Shown: piece by piece, positions 43,159 to 51,939 of the stretch | How the letters are laid out: each line of letters opens with the position of its first letter | How positions within the stretch are numbered: position 1 is the stretch's first letter | Origin: Kribbella soli | GTDB lineage: Bacteria; Actinomycetota; Actinomycetes; Propionibacteriales; Kribbellaceae | Reading direction: 5' to 3' | NCBI RefSeq assembly: GCF_004331345.1 | Contig: NZ_SJJZ01000001.1 | Location: 1,550,001-1,614,000, forward strand | DNA length: 64,000 nucleotides | Program-made: the position numbers and the translations under genes | The notes under the pieces: model-generated | Databases searched by the model: none | What the model saw: only the letters and a program-made list of their open reading frames with translations | What the model was told of the DNA's origin: nothing

Positions 43159-44076
43159 ATGAAGTGCTGGGTTGCGCTCTGTGCCGGGGTGGGTCTGGTT
43201 GCGGGTTGCGGTGCGGAACCGGAGCCTGCGCCAAGTCCTGTCGCGACTTCTTCCAGTAGTGCCGCGCCCGCGCCGGCGTCATCGGTGCCGGCTGCGGGAC
43301 CGTTGAGTGCTGTGGGCTATCAGGCCGAGCTGACCCGGATCGACCAGGTGCTGGCCGGGCCGGCGCGGGCGCTGACCCGGGTCCGGACGGCCGAGGGTCT
43401 GAGCGAGGCGGTGAGCACGCTTGCGGAGTCGCTCAACACGGTCGCGATCCGGCTGTCCGCGCTGACGGTGACGTCCCGGCTGACCGGCGTACATGCGCTG
43501 CTGCAGGAGCGCCTCGGTGTGGCGGCGACGCGGCTGACGAGCTCGGTGGAGAAGACCGAGGAGGACGCGCGCTGCGGTGGTACGGCGTACACGTCGCAGA
43601 AGGTGCAGCGGCAGTTGCGTGCTGACCTCAGCACCGCGCTCGTGCAGTTGCAGCGGCTCAAGCTGACGTTCGGCCGGACGCTGCCCGACCCCGGGCGTGC
43701 GCCGGAGCAGGTGCAACCCGACAACGGCGAGATCCTGGTACGGCGTGATCCGGAGGGGATGGGCCGGCTCAAGATCACCAACGGTACGACGAAGGACGTC
43801 GCGATCTCGATCATCAGCGACGGCAAGCCACCGGGTGCGCCACAGGTGATGGTGTACCTGCGGGCGACGCAGTCCGCGACCGTCAACCGGATCGGCGGCG
43901 CGTACCGCCTCTACTTCAAGAGCGGCACGGACTGGGACGCGGAGCGCCGCAAGTTCCGTTCGGACTGCTCGTTCAAGAAGTTCGACCAGACCTTCGGCAA
44001 GAACCAGGCCTGGCAGATCAACCTGCAACCCCGCCCAGGCGGCAACGCCGCCACCACCGAGGTCGAGGCGTACTAG
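43159..44076 (+). CDS. Putative lipoprotein of unknown function
   Basis: A 305-residue exported protein with a lipobox (GLVAGC, Cys17 when starting at MKCWVAL) followed by a Pro/Ser/Ala-rich spacer. The middle (about 50-175) is helical; the C-terminal part is beta-rich (LKITNGTTKDVAISIISDG) and resembles extracellular sandwich domains. GGGTGGGG stands immediately before the ATG at 43159; the spacing is tight, so an upstream GTG or ATG start is possible. The stop TAG overlaps the stop of the convergent gene through the palindrome CTAG. Confidence 0.72.
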   Translation: MKCWVALCAGVGLVAGCGAEPEPAPSPVATSSSSAAPAPASSVPAAGPLSAVGYQAELTRIDQVLAGPARALTRVRTAEGLSEAVSTLAESLNTVAIRLSALTVTSRLTGVHALLQERLGVAATRLTSSVEKTEEDARCGGTAYTSQKVQRQLRADLSTALVQLQRLKLTFGRTLPDPGRAPEQVQPDNGEILVRRDPEGMGRLKITNGTTKDVAISIISDGKPPGAPQVMVYLRATQSATVNRIGGAYRLYFKSGTDWDAERRKFRSDCSFKKFDQTFGKNQAWQINLQPRPGGNAATTEVEAY

Positions 44077-44747
44077 AGGCCGAGCTTGTCGAGCAGGCCG
44101 CCGATGATGCCGCCGAGGAGTCCGGGGTCGTCCGGGTCGTCGGGCGGCGGCGGTGGCGGGGTCGGGGTGGTGGTTGGCGGCGCGGTGGTGGTCGGCTTCG
44201 TGGGGGGCGCGGTCGGAGTGGTCGACGCGGTCGGGCGGCTCGTCGGGCGGCTCGTCGGCGCGGTGGTCGCGTTGGTGGGGGGCGGCGCGGTCGGGACCGT
44301 CGGAGGTCGCTTGGTCGCGGGCGGGGCCGTGGGTTCGGTGGTCTCGACGACCTGCGGCGTCGCCGTCCCGGGGACGAGCGTCGGGTACGGCGTACTGGCG
44401 ACGCCGACCGGAACCTGCGTCTCTCCCGGCTTGGTTGCTGTCGGCAACGGCGTCGCAACGGCACTGGGTGTCACCGAGGGGGTGGCGGCCGGCGCCGGGG
44501 TGGTCCGGGGCGGGAGTCCAGGGATGTTCTGCGTCGGCTCGCCGGGCTGCGGGCCGGCGATCGGCGCGGCCGGCTTCGGTCCGCCGCCGGGCAGTGGCAG
44601 GAACCCGGCGCCGATCCGCGGGCCGCCGAGAAGGGCGATGAAGACCAGCACGAGGTAGCCGAGCACCAGGACACCGGCGCCGGCGGCAGCCTGGCGACGA
44701 CGCCGCGGTTTCTGCCAGGGCGGGCGGCGGGAAGCCGTGACAGACAT
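44073..44747 (-). CDS. Proline/threonine-rich single-pass membrane protein
   Basis: About 224 residues: a basic cytoplasmic N-terminus (KPRRRRQ), one membrane helix (VLVLGYLVLVFIALLG), and then some 150 residues of extracellular Pro/Thr/Ala sequence ending in a small conserved-looking tail, GLLGGIIGGLLDKLGL. The low-complexity part is likely a cell-wall-spanning stalk. The C-terminal amphipathic segment may anchor or oligomerise. No known function. Convergent with the lipoprotein gene. Confidence 0.65.
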   Translation of the reverse strand: MSVTASRRPPWQKPRRRRQAAAGAGVLVLGYLVLVFIALLGGPRIGAGFLPLPGGGPKPAAPIAGPQPGEPTQNIPGLPPRTTPAPAATPSVTPSAVATPLPTATKPGETQVPVGVASTPYPTLVPGTATPQVVETTEPTAPPATKRPPTVPTAPPPTNATTAPTSRPTSRPTASTTPTAPPTKPTTTAPPTTTPTPPPPPPDDPDDPGLLGGIIGGLLDKLGL

Positions 44748-44887
44748 CGGATTCACAAGACTCGGAGAGTATCGGTTGATGAGTCGTTTCAAACAGCCCT
44801 TGGAAGAAATTCCACGTCAAACAGAAACGTTTCGGGAATTCTGTGCCACTTACGCAGCCGTAGGAATGCAGTGCGTTAGCTGATCAG

Positions 44888-45718
44888 TCAGAGCAAGGCC
44901 TGGAGGCCGATCACGGACAACAGTCGGAGTTTCTCGGCGGCCTCGGTGTTCGGGGCGGCGGTGTAGACGACGATGCGCAGGTCGCTGCCCGGGACCGCGA
45001 GCACGTCACAGTCGATGTCGAAGGTGCCGACCTCCGGGTGCCGGATCGTCTTCCGCTCACTCTGGTGGAAGCCGACCAGCGGCTGGTCCCACAGTTGCGC
45101 GAAGTCGACGTACCCGGCGCGAAGTTCCTCGATCAACGCCCGGAGGTCCGCGTCACGGGGGTACCGGGAGAGGGACGCACGCAGGTCGGTGACCATCGCG
45201 TTCCGGAAGTTCTGCTGCTGCTCCGGCGTCATGACGATGCGGTCGCCCGGCTCCACGAAATGCTTGTAGATGATGTTCCGCCGCCGCCCGTGCGACTGCG
45301 AGGGGTCGCCGATCAGCGCCGCGAACAGCGGGTTCCAGGTGATCATCGTCCAGGCGGCGTCACAGACGCACAGTGGCGCGCCCTCCAGTTGGTCCACGAT
45401 CCGCTGCACACCTGGCGGGATGTACGCCGACACTTGTCCGGGCGACGGCTCGACCTCGCCGGCGAGCACGAACAGATGGTTGCGCTCGGCATCGGACAAC
45501 CGGAGCGCGCGGGCCAGCGCGGTCAGTACCTGGGCCGACGGTGAGTCCGACCTGCCCTGCTCCAGCCGGACGATGTAGTCGACCGACAGCCCGGCGAGGT
45601 GCGCCAGCTCCTCGCGCCGCAGCCCCGGCGCCCGCCGCTTCCCACCGCAAGGCAGCCCGACCTCCGAAGGCGTGACCCGATCACGCCACGCGTGCAACGT
45701 CCTGCCGAGCTCGCCCAT
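44888..45718 (-). CDS. XRE-family regulator with MmyB-like ligand domain
   Basis: A 276-residue regulator. The N-terminal helix-turn-helix (LRREELAHLAGLSVDYIVRLEQGR) is followed by an MmyB-like PAS-type domain (ICDAAWTMITWNPLFAAL; HFVEPGDRIVM). Actinobacterial members often control an adjacent short-chain dehydrogenase, but none lies here. Stand-alone gene; the ligand of this family is thought to be a fatty acid or similar lipid. Confidence 0.85.
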   Translation of the reverse strand: MGELGRTLHAWRDRVTPSEVGLPCGGKRRAPGLRREELAHLAGLSVDYIVRLEQGRSDSPSAQVLTALARALRLSDAERNHLFVLAGEVEPSPGQVSAYIPPGVQRIVDQLEGAPLCVCDAAWTMITWNPLFAALIGDPSQSHGRRRNIIYKHFVEPGDRIVMTPEQQQNFRNAMVTDLRASLSRYPRDADLRALIEELRAGYVDFAQLWDQPLVGFHQSERKTIRHPEVGTFDIDCDVLAVPGSDLRIVVYTAAPNTEAAEKLRLLSVIGLQALL

Positions 45719-45776
45719 GTCCTCCAGTATTCCGGGCGGGACGCATTTCAGCCTGGTACTGCCATTCCCAGGGTGA

Positions 45777-47150
45777 CTAGCATTCGATGACGTTGACGGC
45801 CAGGCCGCCGCGGGACGTCTCCTTGTACTTGATCTTCATGTCGGCGCCGGTCTCGCGCATGGTCTTGATGACCTTGTCGAGGGTGACCACGTGGACGCCG
45901 TCACCGTGCATCGCCATCCGGCTCGCGTTGATCGCCTTCACCGACGCCATCGCGTTCCGCTCGATGCACGGGATCTGCACCAGCCCGCCGACCGGGTCGC
46001 AGGTCAGGCCGAGGTTGTGCTCCATCGCGATCTCGGCGGCGTTCTCGACCTGTTCCGGCGTACCGCCGAGCACCTCGCACAGCCCGGCGGCGGCCATCGA
46101 GCAGGCCGACCCGACCTCGCCCTGGCAGCCGACCTCGGCACCGGAGATCGACGCGTTCTCCTTGTAGAGCACGCCGATCGCTGCGGCGGCCAGTAGGAAC
46201 CGGACCACGCCGTCCTCGGTCGCCCCTGGCACGAAGCGCCGGTAGTAGTGCAGTACGGCGGGAATGATGCCGGCGGCACCATTCGTCGGGGCGGTGACGA
46301 TCCGGCCGCCGGACGCGTTCTGCTCGTTGACCGCGAGCGCGAACAGGTTGACCCAGTCCATCACCTTGAGGGGATCGACCGACCACGGGTCCTGGCTGAG
46401 CTTCTTGTGCAGGGCGTGGGCCCGGCGCGGCACCTTGAGGCCGCCGGGCAGGATGCCCTCGGTCTCGCAGCCCTCGCGGACGCAGTCCTGCATCACCTGC
46501 CAGATGTGCAGCAGCCCGTCCCGGACCTCGTCCTCGGTCCGCCAGGCGAGCTCGTTCGCGAGCATCACCTCGCCGATCGACAGCTGCGACTCGCGACACC
46601 GCTCGAGCAGCTCCGCGCCGGTGGTGAACGGGTACTTCAGCGGGGTCGTGTCCGGCACGATCCGGTCCCCCGCGGCGGCGGTCTCGTCGACGACGAATCC
46701 GCCGCCGACCGAGTAGTAGGTGCGCTCCCGCAGTACCGCGTTGTCCGCGTCGCGGGCGACGAACATCATCCCGTTCGGGTGGTACGGGAGCGCCTTGCGG
46801 CGGTGCATGAGCAGGTCGGTGTTCTCGTCGAAGGCGATCTCGTGGGTGCCGGCCAGCAGGATGCGGCCGCGTTCGCGGATCGTCTCGACACGGGCGTCGA
46901 CCGAGTGCGTGACAACGGTCTCCGGGTCAGCGCCCTCGAGGCCGAGCAGGACGGCCTTGTTGCTGCCGTGCCCGTGCCCGGTGGCGCCGAGCGAGCCGAA
47001 GAGCTGGGCCTCGACGGTCGTCGTCGCGGCCAGCAGGCCGTCGTCGGCGAGGCCGAGTGCGAAGGTGCGGGCGGCGCGCATCGGTCCCACGGTGTGGGAG
47101 CTCGACGGGCCGATCCCGATACTGAACAGGTCGAAGACACTGATCGCCAT
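45777..47150 (-). CDS. sdaA: L-serine ammonia-lyase (L-serine dehydratase)
   Basis: A 457-residue single-chain enzyme converting L-serine to pyruvate and ammonia. The beta-type domain opens with [20 protein letters not shown]. The alpha-type domain binds a 4Fe-4S cluster through cysteines in [17 protein letters not shown] and [14 protein letters not shown]. The last residue is cysteine (VNVIEC), matching the tail-in-mouth C-terminal Cys known in bacterial serine dehydratases. Expression is almost certainly governed by the glycine riboswitch just upstream, linking glycine excess to serine removal. Confidence 0.93.
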   Translation of the reverse strand: MAISVFDLFSIGIGPSSSHTVGPMRAARTFALGLADDGLLAATTTVEAQLFGSLGATGHGHGSNKAVLLGLEGADPETVVTHSVDARVETIRERGRILLAGTHEIAFDENTDLLMHRRKALPYHPNGMMFVARDADNAVLRERTYYSVGGGFVVDETAAAGDRIVPDTTPLKYPFTTGAELLERCRESQLSIGEVMLANELAWRTEDEVRDGLLHIWQVMQDCVREGCETEGILPGGLKVPRRAHALHKKLSQDPWSVDPLKVMDWVNLFALAVNEQNASGGRIVTAPTNGAAGIIPAVLHYYRRFVPGATEDGVVRFLLAAAAIGVLYKENASISGAEVGCQGEVGSACSMAAAGLCEVLGGTPEQVENAAEIAMEHNLGLTCDPVGGLVQIPCIERNAMASVKAINASRMAMHGDGVHVVTLDKVIKTMRETGADMKIKYKETSRGGLAVNVIEC

Positions 47151-47186
47151 CGTGTGGAGGTTCCTTCCGGTCGTCGTTGACCGTTT

Positions 47187-47315
47187 GGTGTCCTCCCCGC
47201 TCTGTCAGGCGGATGCCTTCCAGAGGTGCCTCGCCCGCGCGGTGAAGGTGCCTGAGAGATTCTTGGGGAGAGTTGCTCCTACGGCGCCCGGTTCGTGTCC
47301 GGGTCTCTCCCGCAC
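47187..47315 (-). ncRNA. Glycine riboswitch (gcvT element) upstream of sdaA
   Basis: Read on the minus strand, the leader begins GGGAGAGACCCGGACACGAA. It then shows the highly conserved GCCGTAGGAGCAA and GAATCTCTCAGGCA of the first glycine aptamer. A second, less complete part follows, ending in GACAGAGCGGGGAGGA. This is an almost complete match to the known gcvT RNA. In this family glycine usually switches expression on. It ends about 37 bases before the sdaA start. Confidence 0.9.
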
Positions 47316-47319
47316 GGGT

Positions 47320-47676
47320 TCATGCGGCTGTTGAATTCACTGACGTTGTGGACGGTACGGCGGTCTCCGGGCCGGCGTCAATCCGGCCCGTGCGGACTGC
47401 CCAGATCTCGAAGAACCAGGTGAACAGCGGGGGAATGCTGGCTGCCAGCGCGGCCAACGTGACCGGCCAGGACCACCGCAACGGGCCGCGCACGGCCAGC
47501 ACGGTGACCACGTAGGCGATGAAGATGCCGCCGTGGATCGGGCCGAAGATCTTGACCCCGATCTCGTTGTCGGACAGCACGTACTTGAACAGCATCCCGA
47601 TCAGCAGTCCGGTCCACGAGATCGCCTCGGCGATCGCCACCGTCCGGAACCACGCCGCATGTTTGGTACTCATCAA
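47320..47676 (-). CDS. DUF3817-family small membrane protein
   Basis: A 118-residue protein with three helices and the DUF3817 pattern (RTVAIAEAISWTGLL, KIFGPIHGGIFIAYVV, and a charged C-terminal tail). Function unknown; relatives often neighbour transport or fatty-acid genes. Its stop abuts the start of the glycine riboswitch, so read-through from this gene may also reach sdaA. Confidence 0.8.
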   Translation of the reverse strand: MMSTKHAAWFRTVAIAEAISWTGLLIGMLFKYVLSDNEIGVKIFGPIHGGIFIAYVVTVLAVRGPLRWSWPVTLAALAASIPPLFTWFFEIWAVRTGRIDAGPETAVPSTTSVNSTAA

Positions 47677-47771
47677 GGCCCGACCCTAACAAGTCCCCCA
47701 AGCCGTGCTCCGGGTCGCACGGGGGCGGCTCCCTGATGCCTGCAGCAAGCGATTGCCGAAGGATCGGCGGC

Positions 47772-49202
47772 ATGACGTTCACCCAGCGCGCCGTCACCGG
47801 CGCCGTACTGCTCGGCGTCGCGGCCGCCGGGCTGACCACGCTCCCAACAGCAACAGCAACAGCAACAGCAACCACGAACCGGGTGCAGTGGACCGACTGC
47901 AAACCCGAGGGCAAGGACGACCCGACCGAGGTTCTCGGCTCGCAGTGCGCGACGCTCCGGTTGCCGATCGACTGGCGCGATCCCGGCGGTCCCACCTTCG
48001 ACCTCGCGATCGCCCGCCGTACGGCGAAGGTGCCGAGCGAACGCGTCGGCGTCCTCGTGTTCGGACCAGGCGGTCCTGGCGACTCGGGAGTCGACCGGAT
48101 CAAGACCGGGATCGACCGGTTCAGCACGGACGTGCAGGACCGCTTCGACATCGTCAGCTTCGACCCGCGCGGTGTGGCGCGCAGCAACCCGGTGCGCTGC
48201 TCGGCCGAGCTCCTCAACAAGCAGCCGTCGCCGATCATCAAGAGCGCGGCCGAGTTCACCTCCACGATCACCTACAACCGGCAGCTGGCCACGGACTGCC
48301 GGGAGCACACCGGGCCGCTGTACGACCACATCGACACCTGGCAGACGGTGCGCGACGTCGACGCGGTACGGCGAGCGCTCGGCGAGTCCACGATCTCCTT
48401 CCACGGCAGCTCGTACGGGACGCTGCTCGGAGCGCAGTACGCCGAGACGTATCCGAACCGGGTCCGCGCGATGGTGCTCGAGAGCGTGAGCGACCACAGC
48501 TCGTCCACGACACGGGACTTCCTCGACGATCAGGCGGCCGCGGTACAGGACTCGTTCGACGAGTTCGTGAAGTGGTGCGACGCCACGACGACCTGTGCAC
48601 TGCACGGTCGCGACATCCACGCTCTCTGGGCGGATCTGCTCGCGAAGTCGCCTGACCCGTTCACGCTGAGCTTCGCCGTGTTCCGGGCGCTCTACCAACC
48701 GCAGTGGTCCGCGCTGGCCGAGATGCTGAAGGCGGGCGGCACTCCCCCGAAGCAGGTGCAGACGGGAGTCGCGCCGTACCCGCTGGCGGTGTTCTGTCAG
48801 GACTGGAATCTGCCTGTGCGCAGCTACCGCGAGTACGCCGGACATCTCCAGCGGCTCGCACGGAACAACCAGGACCTGCGCTACCCCGGTCAGCTGATGG
48901 CTGTGTCCATCTGCCTCGGCTCACCGCCCGCGAACAACCCGCAGCACCAGCTGAAGGTCCGTGGGCTCAAGACGCCTGTGCTGCTCGCCAACGCGATCCA
49001 CGACCCGGCCACCGGCTACATGTGGGCGCAGAGCGTGGAGCGTCAGCTCGGACGGTACGGCGTACTGCTGACGTACGAGGGCTGGGGACACGGGAGCTAC
49101 ACGAAGAGCCCGTGCATGAAGAGCACGATCGACAACTACCTGATCGCACGGGACGTACCGAAGCGCGGCAGCAGCTGTGCCGCCGTACAACCCGCCGGGT
49201 GA
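47772..49202 (+). CDS. Secreted alpha/beta hydrolase (Tap-like, tripeptidyl aminopeptidase family)
   Basis: A 476-residue exported hydrolase with a signal peptide (GAVLLGVAAAGLTTLPTA). The oxyanion region is GPGGPGDSG, the nucleophile lies in GSSYGT, and the C-terminal Tap-like part holds the catalytic Asp (IHDPATG) and His (WGHGSY). Paired cysteines suggest disulfides. It likely trims tripeptides from extracellular proteins or hydrolyses esters. The signal peptide end is encoded by four ACAGCA repeats (47846-47869). The ATG at 47772 gives the cleanest signal peptide. Confidence 0.85.
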   Translation: MTFTQRAVTGAVLLGVAAAGLTTLPTATATATATTNRVQWTDCKPEGKDDPTEVLGSQCATLRLPIDWRDPGGPTFDLAIARRTAKVPSERVGVLVFGPGGPGDSGVDRIKTGIDRFSTDVQDRFDIVSFDPRGVARSNPVRCSAELLNKQPSPIIKSAAEFTSTITYNRQLATDCREHTGPLYDHIDTWQTVRDVDAVRRALGESTISFHGSSYGTLLGAQYAETYPNRVRAMVLESVSDHSSSTTRDFLDDQAAAVQDSFDEFVKWCDATTTCALHGRDIHALWADLLAKSPDPFTLSFAVFRALYQPQWSALAEMLKAGGTPPKQVQTGVAPYPLAVFCQDWNLPVRSYREYAGHLQRLARNNQDLRYPGQLMAVSICLGSPPANNPQHQLKVRGLKTPVLLANAIHDPATGYMWAQSVERQLGRYGVLLTYEGWGHGSYTKSPCMKSTIDNYLIARDVPKRGSSCAAVQPAG

Positions 49203-49206
49203 CGGG

Positions 49207-49434
49207 TCAGACCGGTACGCCGGTCACTTCGAGCACCCGGTCGAGCTGATCACCCCGAACCAGCCGGCCAGACATCAGCCGGAGCTCGGCGCAGGCGCTC
49301 TCCAGCGCCTGCGTCTGGGTCCGGCAGTTGTCGACGAACCAGAACGGATCGTCCGGTTGCGGATCGTCGGCGTCGTCGATGTCGGCGTACCAGTGCCGGC
49401 TTCCGCAGTACATGACTCGCACTCGTAGGTTCAT
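49207..49434 (-). CDS. Small hypothetical protein, 75 residues
   Basis: Begins MNLRVRVMYCGSRHWYADID, followed by an acidic stretch (DDADDPQPDDPFWFVD) and an amphipathic C-terminal helix region. GGGGAG lies about nine bases before the ATG. The composition looks like a real protein, with aromatic residues and high third-position GC. No membrane helix and no recognised domain. It converges with the Tap-like hydrolase gene. Confidence 0.55.
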   Translation of the reverse strand: MNLRVRVMYCGSRHWYADIDDADDPQPDDPFWFVDNCRTQTQALESACAELRLMSGRLVRGDQLDRVLEVTGVPV

Positions 49435-49460
49435 GCTGACTACTCCCCGTACCCGGGACC

Positions 49461-49543
49461 CTGGGTCCCCCCTGGACCCAGTCCGGGGCCGACTCGGCTG
49501 GCGCGGGCTCCGCGGCCCCCCACTGCCACGCGCCGAGCCGAGT
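49461..49543. terminator. Two stem-loops upstream of the small hypothetical gene
   Basis: CTGGGTCC/GGACCCAG (49461-49468 with 49474-49481) is a perfect 8-base stem. ACTCGGCTGGCGCG (49492-49505) pairs with 49529-49543 with one bulged base. They lie between pepP and the 75-residue gene and may terminate pepP transcription or structure the leader of the small gene. Confidence 0.5.
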
Positions 49544-49552
49544 TCGACCCTC

Positions 49553-49575
49553 CCCCGACCTGTACATCGTCGGGG
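49553..49575 (-). terminator. Stem-loop downstream of pepP
   Basis: CCCCGAC (49553-49559) pairs with GTCGGGG (49569-49575), about 38 bases past the pepP stop on the minus strand. Confidence 0.5.
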
Positions 49576-49612
49576 AGCGACGAACGTTACTGTTCGTGAC
49601 TGGTAATTTTGA

Positions 49613-51043
49613 TTACCGCCCGCTGAGGTGGGACTTGGTCCACTGCTCGAGGCCGTCGGTGGTGATCGGGAGGTCCTCGGTGAGGATCTCCAGCCGGTCC
49701 TCGTGGACGACGACGTTGTCCTCGATCCGGATGCCGATACCGCGCAGCTCCGGCGGGACGGTCTCGTCGTTCGGGTGGAAGTACAGCCCCGGCTCGACCG
49801 CGAGCGCCATACCGGCCTCGATGGTGCCGGCGAAGTACGCCTCCGGCCGGGACGCGTCGCAGTCGTGCACGTCGAGGCCGATGTAGTGACCGGTCCCGCA
49901 GACGATGTACCGGCGGTGCTGCTGCCCGTCCGGGCCGAGCAGCTCGTCGAGCGAGACGTCGAGCACACCCCAGTCCCGCAGTCCTTCGGCCAGCACCCGC
50001 AGCGCTTCGTACTGGAAGGCGCGGTACGGCGCTCCCACCTTGACCGCCTCCAGCGAGGCGAGCTGTGCCTTGTGCACCAGGTCGTGCACCTGCCGCTGCG
50101 CCGCGGAGTACTCGCCGCTGGCCGGGAAGGTACGGGTCACGTCGGCGGTGTAGAGCGTGCGGGTCTCGACGCCGGCGTCCAGCAGGATCACGTCGCCCTC
50201 GTTCACGGCGCCGTCGTTGCGGACCCAGTGCAGCACCGGCGCGTGGTTGCCAGCAGCAACGATCGACGCGTACCCGACACCGTTGCCCGCGGTCCGCGCG
50301 CGCCGGTCGAAGGTGCCCTGCAGCCAGCGCTCGCCGCCGCCGCGGATCGCCTCCGGCAGCTCCCGCGCCACGTCGCCGAACGCGAGCACGCTCGCCGCGA
50401 CGGCTTCACGCAGCTGGTCGAGCTCCCAGTCGTCCTTGATCCGGCGCAGCTCGGCGAGCGTCTGCCGCAGCGCGTTGCCGTCGGTGGGCGACGTCCGTAC
50501 CAAGGCGTCCAGCATCGGCTCGACACCGGGCACCGACAGCATGAACGGGACCGCGCCCCGGACCGCCGCGGGCAGCTCCTCGATCGGGCGGCAGGCGATC
50601 TGCAGCGCGTCCGACCAATCCTTCAGCCCCGGCACCGGGCCGATCCACAGCTCGCCGTCGCGGGCGTTCGAGAAGAAGTCCGCCTCGTCCGGCCCGGCCG
50701 TCTCGCGAAGGTAGAGCGTCGCGTCGCCGTCCGCCGAGATGACCAGGACGGAGCCCTCGGCCTGGCAACCGGTCAGCCAGACGAAGTCGCTGTCGGCGCG
50801 GAACTGGTAGTCGGTGTCGTTCGACCGGACCGGCGCACGACCGGCCGCGAGCGCGATCCGGCGTCCCGGCAGCGCGGCGGCGAGCTTGCGCCGATGCTCC
50901 GCAGCGGCCTCGGCGAGCCCTTCCGGCACCGACACCGAGCGGTCGACCGGCCCCCAGCCACGCGAGACGAACTCCCGGAATCCCTTGGCGTCGATAGGAC
51001 GGTAGGACTTCGGCGTCTGGTCGGTCCGGGCGTCATCGGTCAT
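49613..51043 (-). CDS. pepP: Xaa-Pro aminopeptidase (aminopeptidase P)
   Basis: A 476-residue metallopeptidase removing the N-terminal residue before proline. The N-terminal AMP_N domain is followed by the pita-bread catalytic domain with all five metal ligands: Asp in LLDAGVE, Asp in TADVTRTF, His in GTGHYIGLDVHD, Glu in AVEPGLYF and Glu in IRIEDNVVV. It starts 43 bases after the gntR stop on the same strand, so the two form an operon divergent from pxpABC. This supports a peptide/5-oxoproline salvage role. Confidence 0.92.
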   Translation of the reverse strand: MTDDARTDQTPKSYRPIDAKGFREFVSRGWGPVDRSVSVPEGLAEAAAEHRRKLAAALPGRRIALAAGRAPVRSNDTDYQFRADSDFVWLTGCQAEGSVLVISADGDATLYLRETAGPDEADFFSNARDGELWIGPVPGLKDWSDALQIACRPIEELPAAVRGAVPFMLSVPGVEPMLDALVRTSPTDGNALRQTLAELRRIKDDWELDQLREAVAASVLAFGDVARELPEAIRGGGERWLQGTFDRRARTAGNGVGYASIVAAGNHAPVLHWVRNDGAVNEGDVILLDAGVETRTLYTADVTRTFPASGEYSAAQRQVHDLVHKAQLASLEAVKVGAPYRAFQYEALRVLAEGLRDWGVLDVSLDELLGPDGQQHRRYIVCGTGHYIGLDVHDCDASRPEAYFAGTIEAGMALAVEPGLYFHPNDETVPPELRGIGIRIEDNVVVHEDRLEILTEDLPITTDGLEQWTKSHLSGR

Positions 51044-51086
51044 GAGCTGAGCTCCCCTTTGCAGCTGACGTTGTCAACTCATCAAC

Positions 51087-51848
51087 TCAGGTTGTCCTGG
51101 GCGCGCGCAAGCCCTTATCTCGGAACGCCGCGAGGATGCCCTGTTCAGAGTCGAGCAGGTATTGGTGCAGGTCGGCAGCGGCCTGCTCGTACTTGCGGGC
51201 CTCGAGCAGCTCGAACAGCCCGCGGTTGCGCGCGATGTACGGCTCGTGCAGCTCGCGCGGAGTCGCGATCACATGGAAGAGGAGTCGCAGCTCTGCGAGC
51301 AGCCGGCCGGTCATCGCGTCCATCCGTGCGCTGTCGGCGAGCCCGATCAGGTGCTGGTGGAAGCGCATGTTCGCCGTACCGACAGCCGGCCAGCGGTCGG
51401 CGCTCGCGGCGGCCTCGGCAGCTTCGACATCGTCGTGCAGGGGGTCGAGCCGGCCGGCCGGGAGCTCCGGATCACGGTCCGCCAGACCGCGTACGACGTC
51501 CACTTCGAGGACGCGCCGCAGCCGGTACAGGTCGATCACGTCGTGCTCGTCCAGCTCCGGCACGAAGACGCCCCGGTGCAGCTTGTAGACGAGCAGACCC
51601 TCGTGAGTCAGCAGCCGGAAGGCCTCGCGCAGTGTGTTCCGACTGACCTCCAGGACCTCGGTCAGCTCGACCTCGGAGAGCTGCGCGCCGGGCGGCAACG
51701 CGCCTTCGGTGATACTGCGGCGCAGGATGTCCGCGGCGCGCTCGGCCGAACTGCTCCGGTCCAGTCGCGCGACGTCGGCCGCGACGGTCCGCAGCCACGC
51801 CTGTCGCCCAACGTCCGATCCAGTGTCCTCGGCCCCACCCGTACTCAT
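51087..51848 (-). CDS. GntR-family regulator, FadR/FCD subfamily
   Basis: A 253-residue regulator: winged helix-turn-helix ([30 protein letters not shown]) and an all-helical FCD ligand domain with metal-binding histidines ([10 protein letters not shown], and others). It is divergent from pxpA. A perfect 17-base palindrome overlaps the pxpA promoter and is its likely operator. The ligand is plausibly 5-oxoproline or a related amino acid, by context only. Confidence 0.88.
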   Translation of the reverse strand: MSTGGAEDTGSDVGRQAWLRTVAADVARLDRSSSAERAADILRRSITEGALPPGAQLSEVELTEVLEVSRNTLREAFRLLTHEGLLVYKLHRGVFVPELDEHDVIDLYRLRRVLEVDVVRGLADRDPELPAGRLDPLHDDVEAAEAAASADRWPAVGTANMRFHQHLIGLADSARMDAMTGRLLAELRLLFHVIATPRELHEPYIARNRGLFELLEARKYEQAAADLHQYLLDSEQGILAAFRDKGLRAPRTT

Positions 51849-51891
51849 GTCCGCATCATCTCAGCTGGGCAGGAAAAGTGGAACAAGCCTC

Positions 51892-51920
51892 TTGCAGGAT
51901 TGTTCAACAATCCCTACGCT
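51892..51920 (+). promoter_or_regulatory. pxpABC promoter with overlapping GntR operator
   Basis: TTGCAG (51892-51897) and TACGCT (51915-51920) are separated by 17 bases. The spacer contains the perfect palindrome GGATTGTTCAACAATCC (51897-51913), placed to block RNA polymerase. AGGAGGT before the pxpA ATG lies just downstream. Confidence 0.7.
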
Positions 51921-51939
51921 CGGGGCCAGGAGGTGGCAC

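Noticed and set aside
44086..44658. Glycine/valine-rich frame opposite the proline-rich membrane protein
   Set aside because: It is the complement of Pro/Thr repeats; the minus-strand product has a sensible membrane helix and basic N-terminus.
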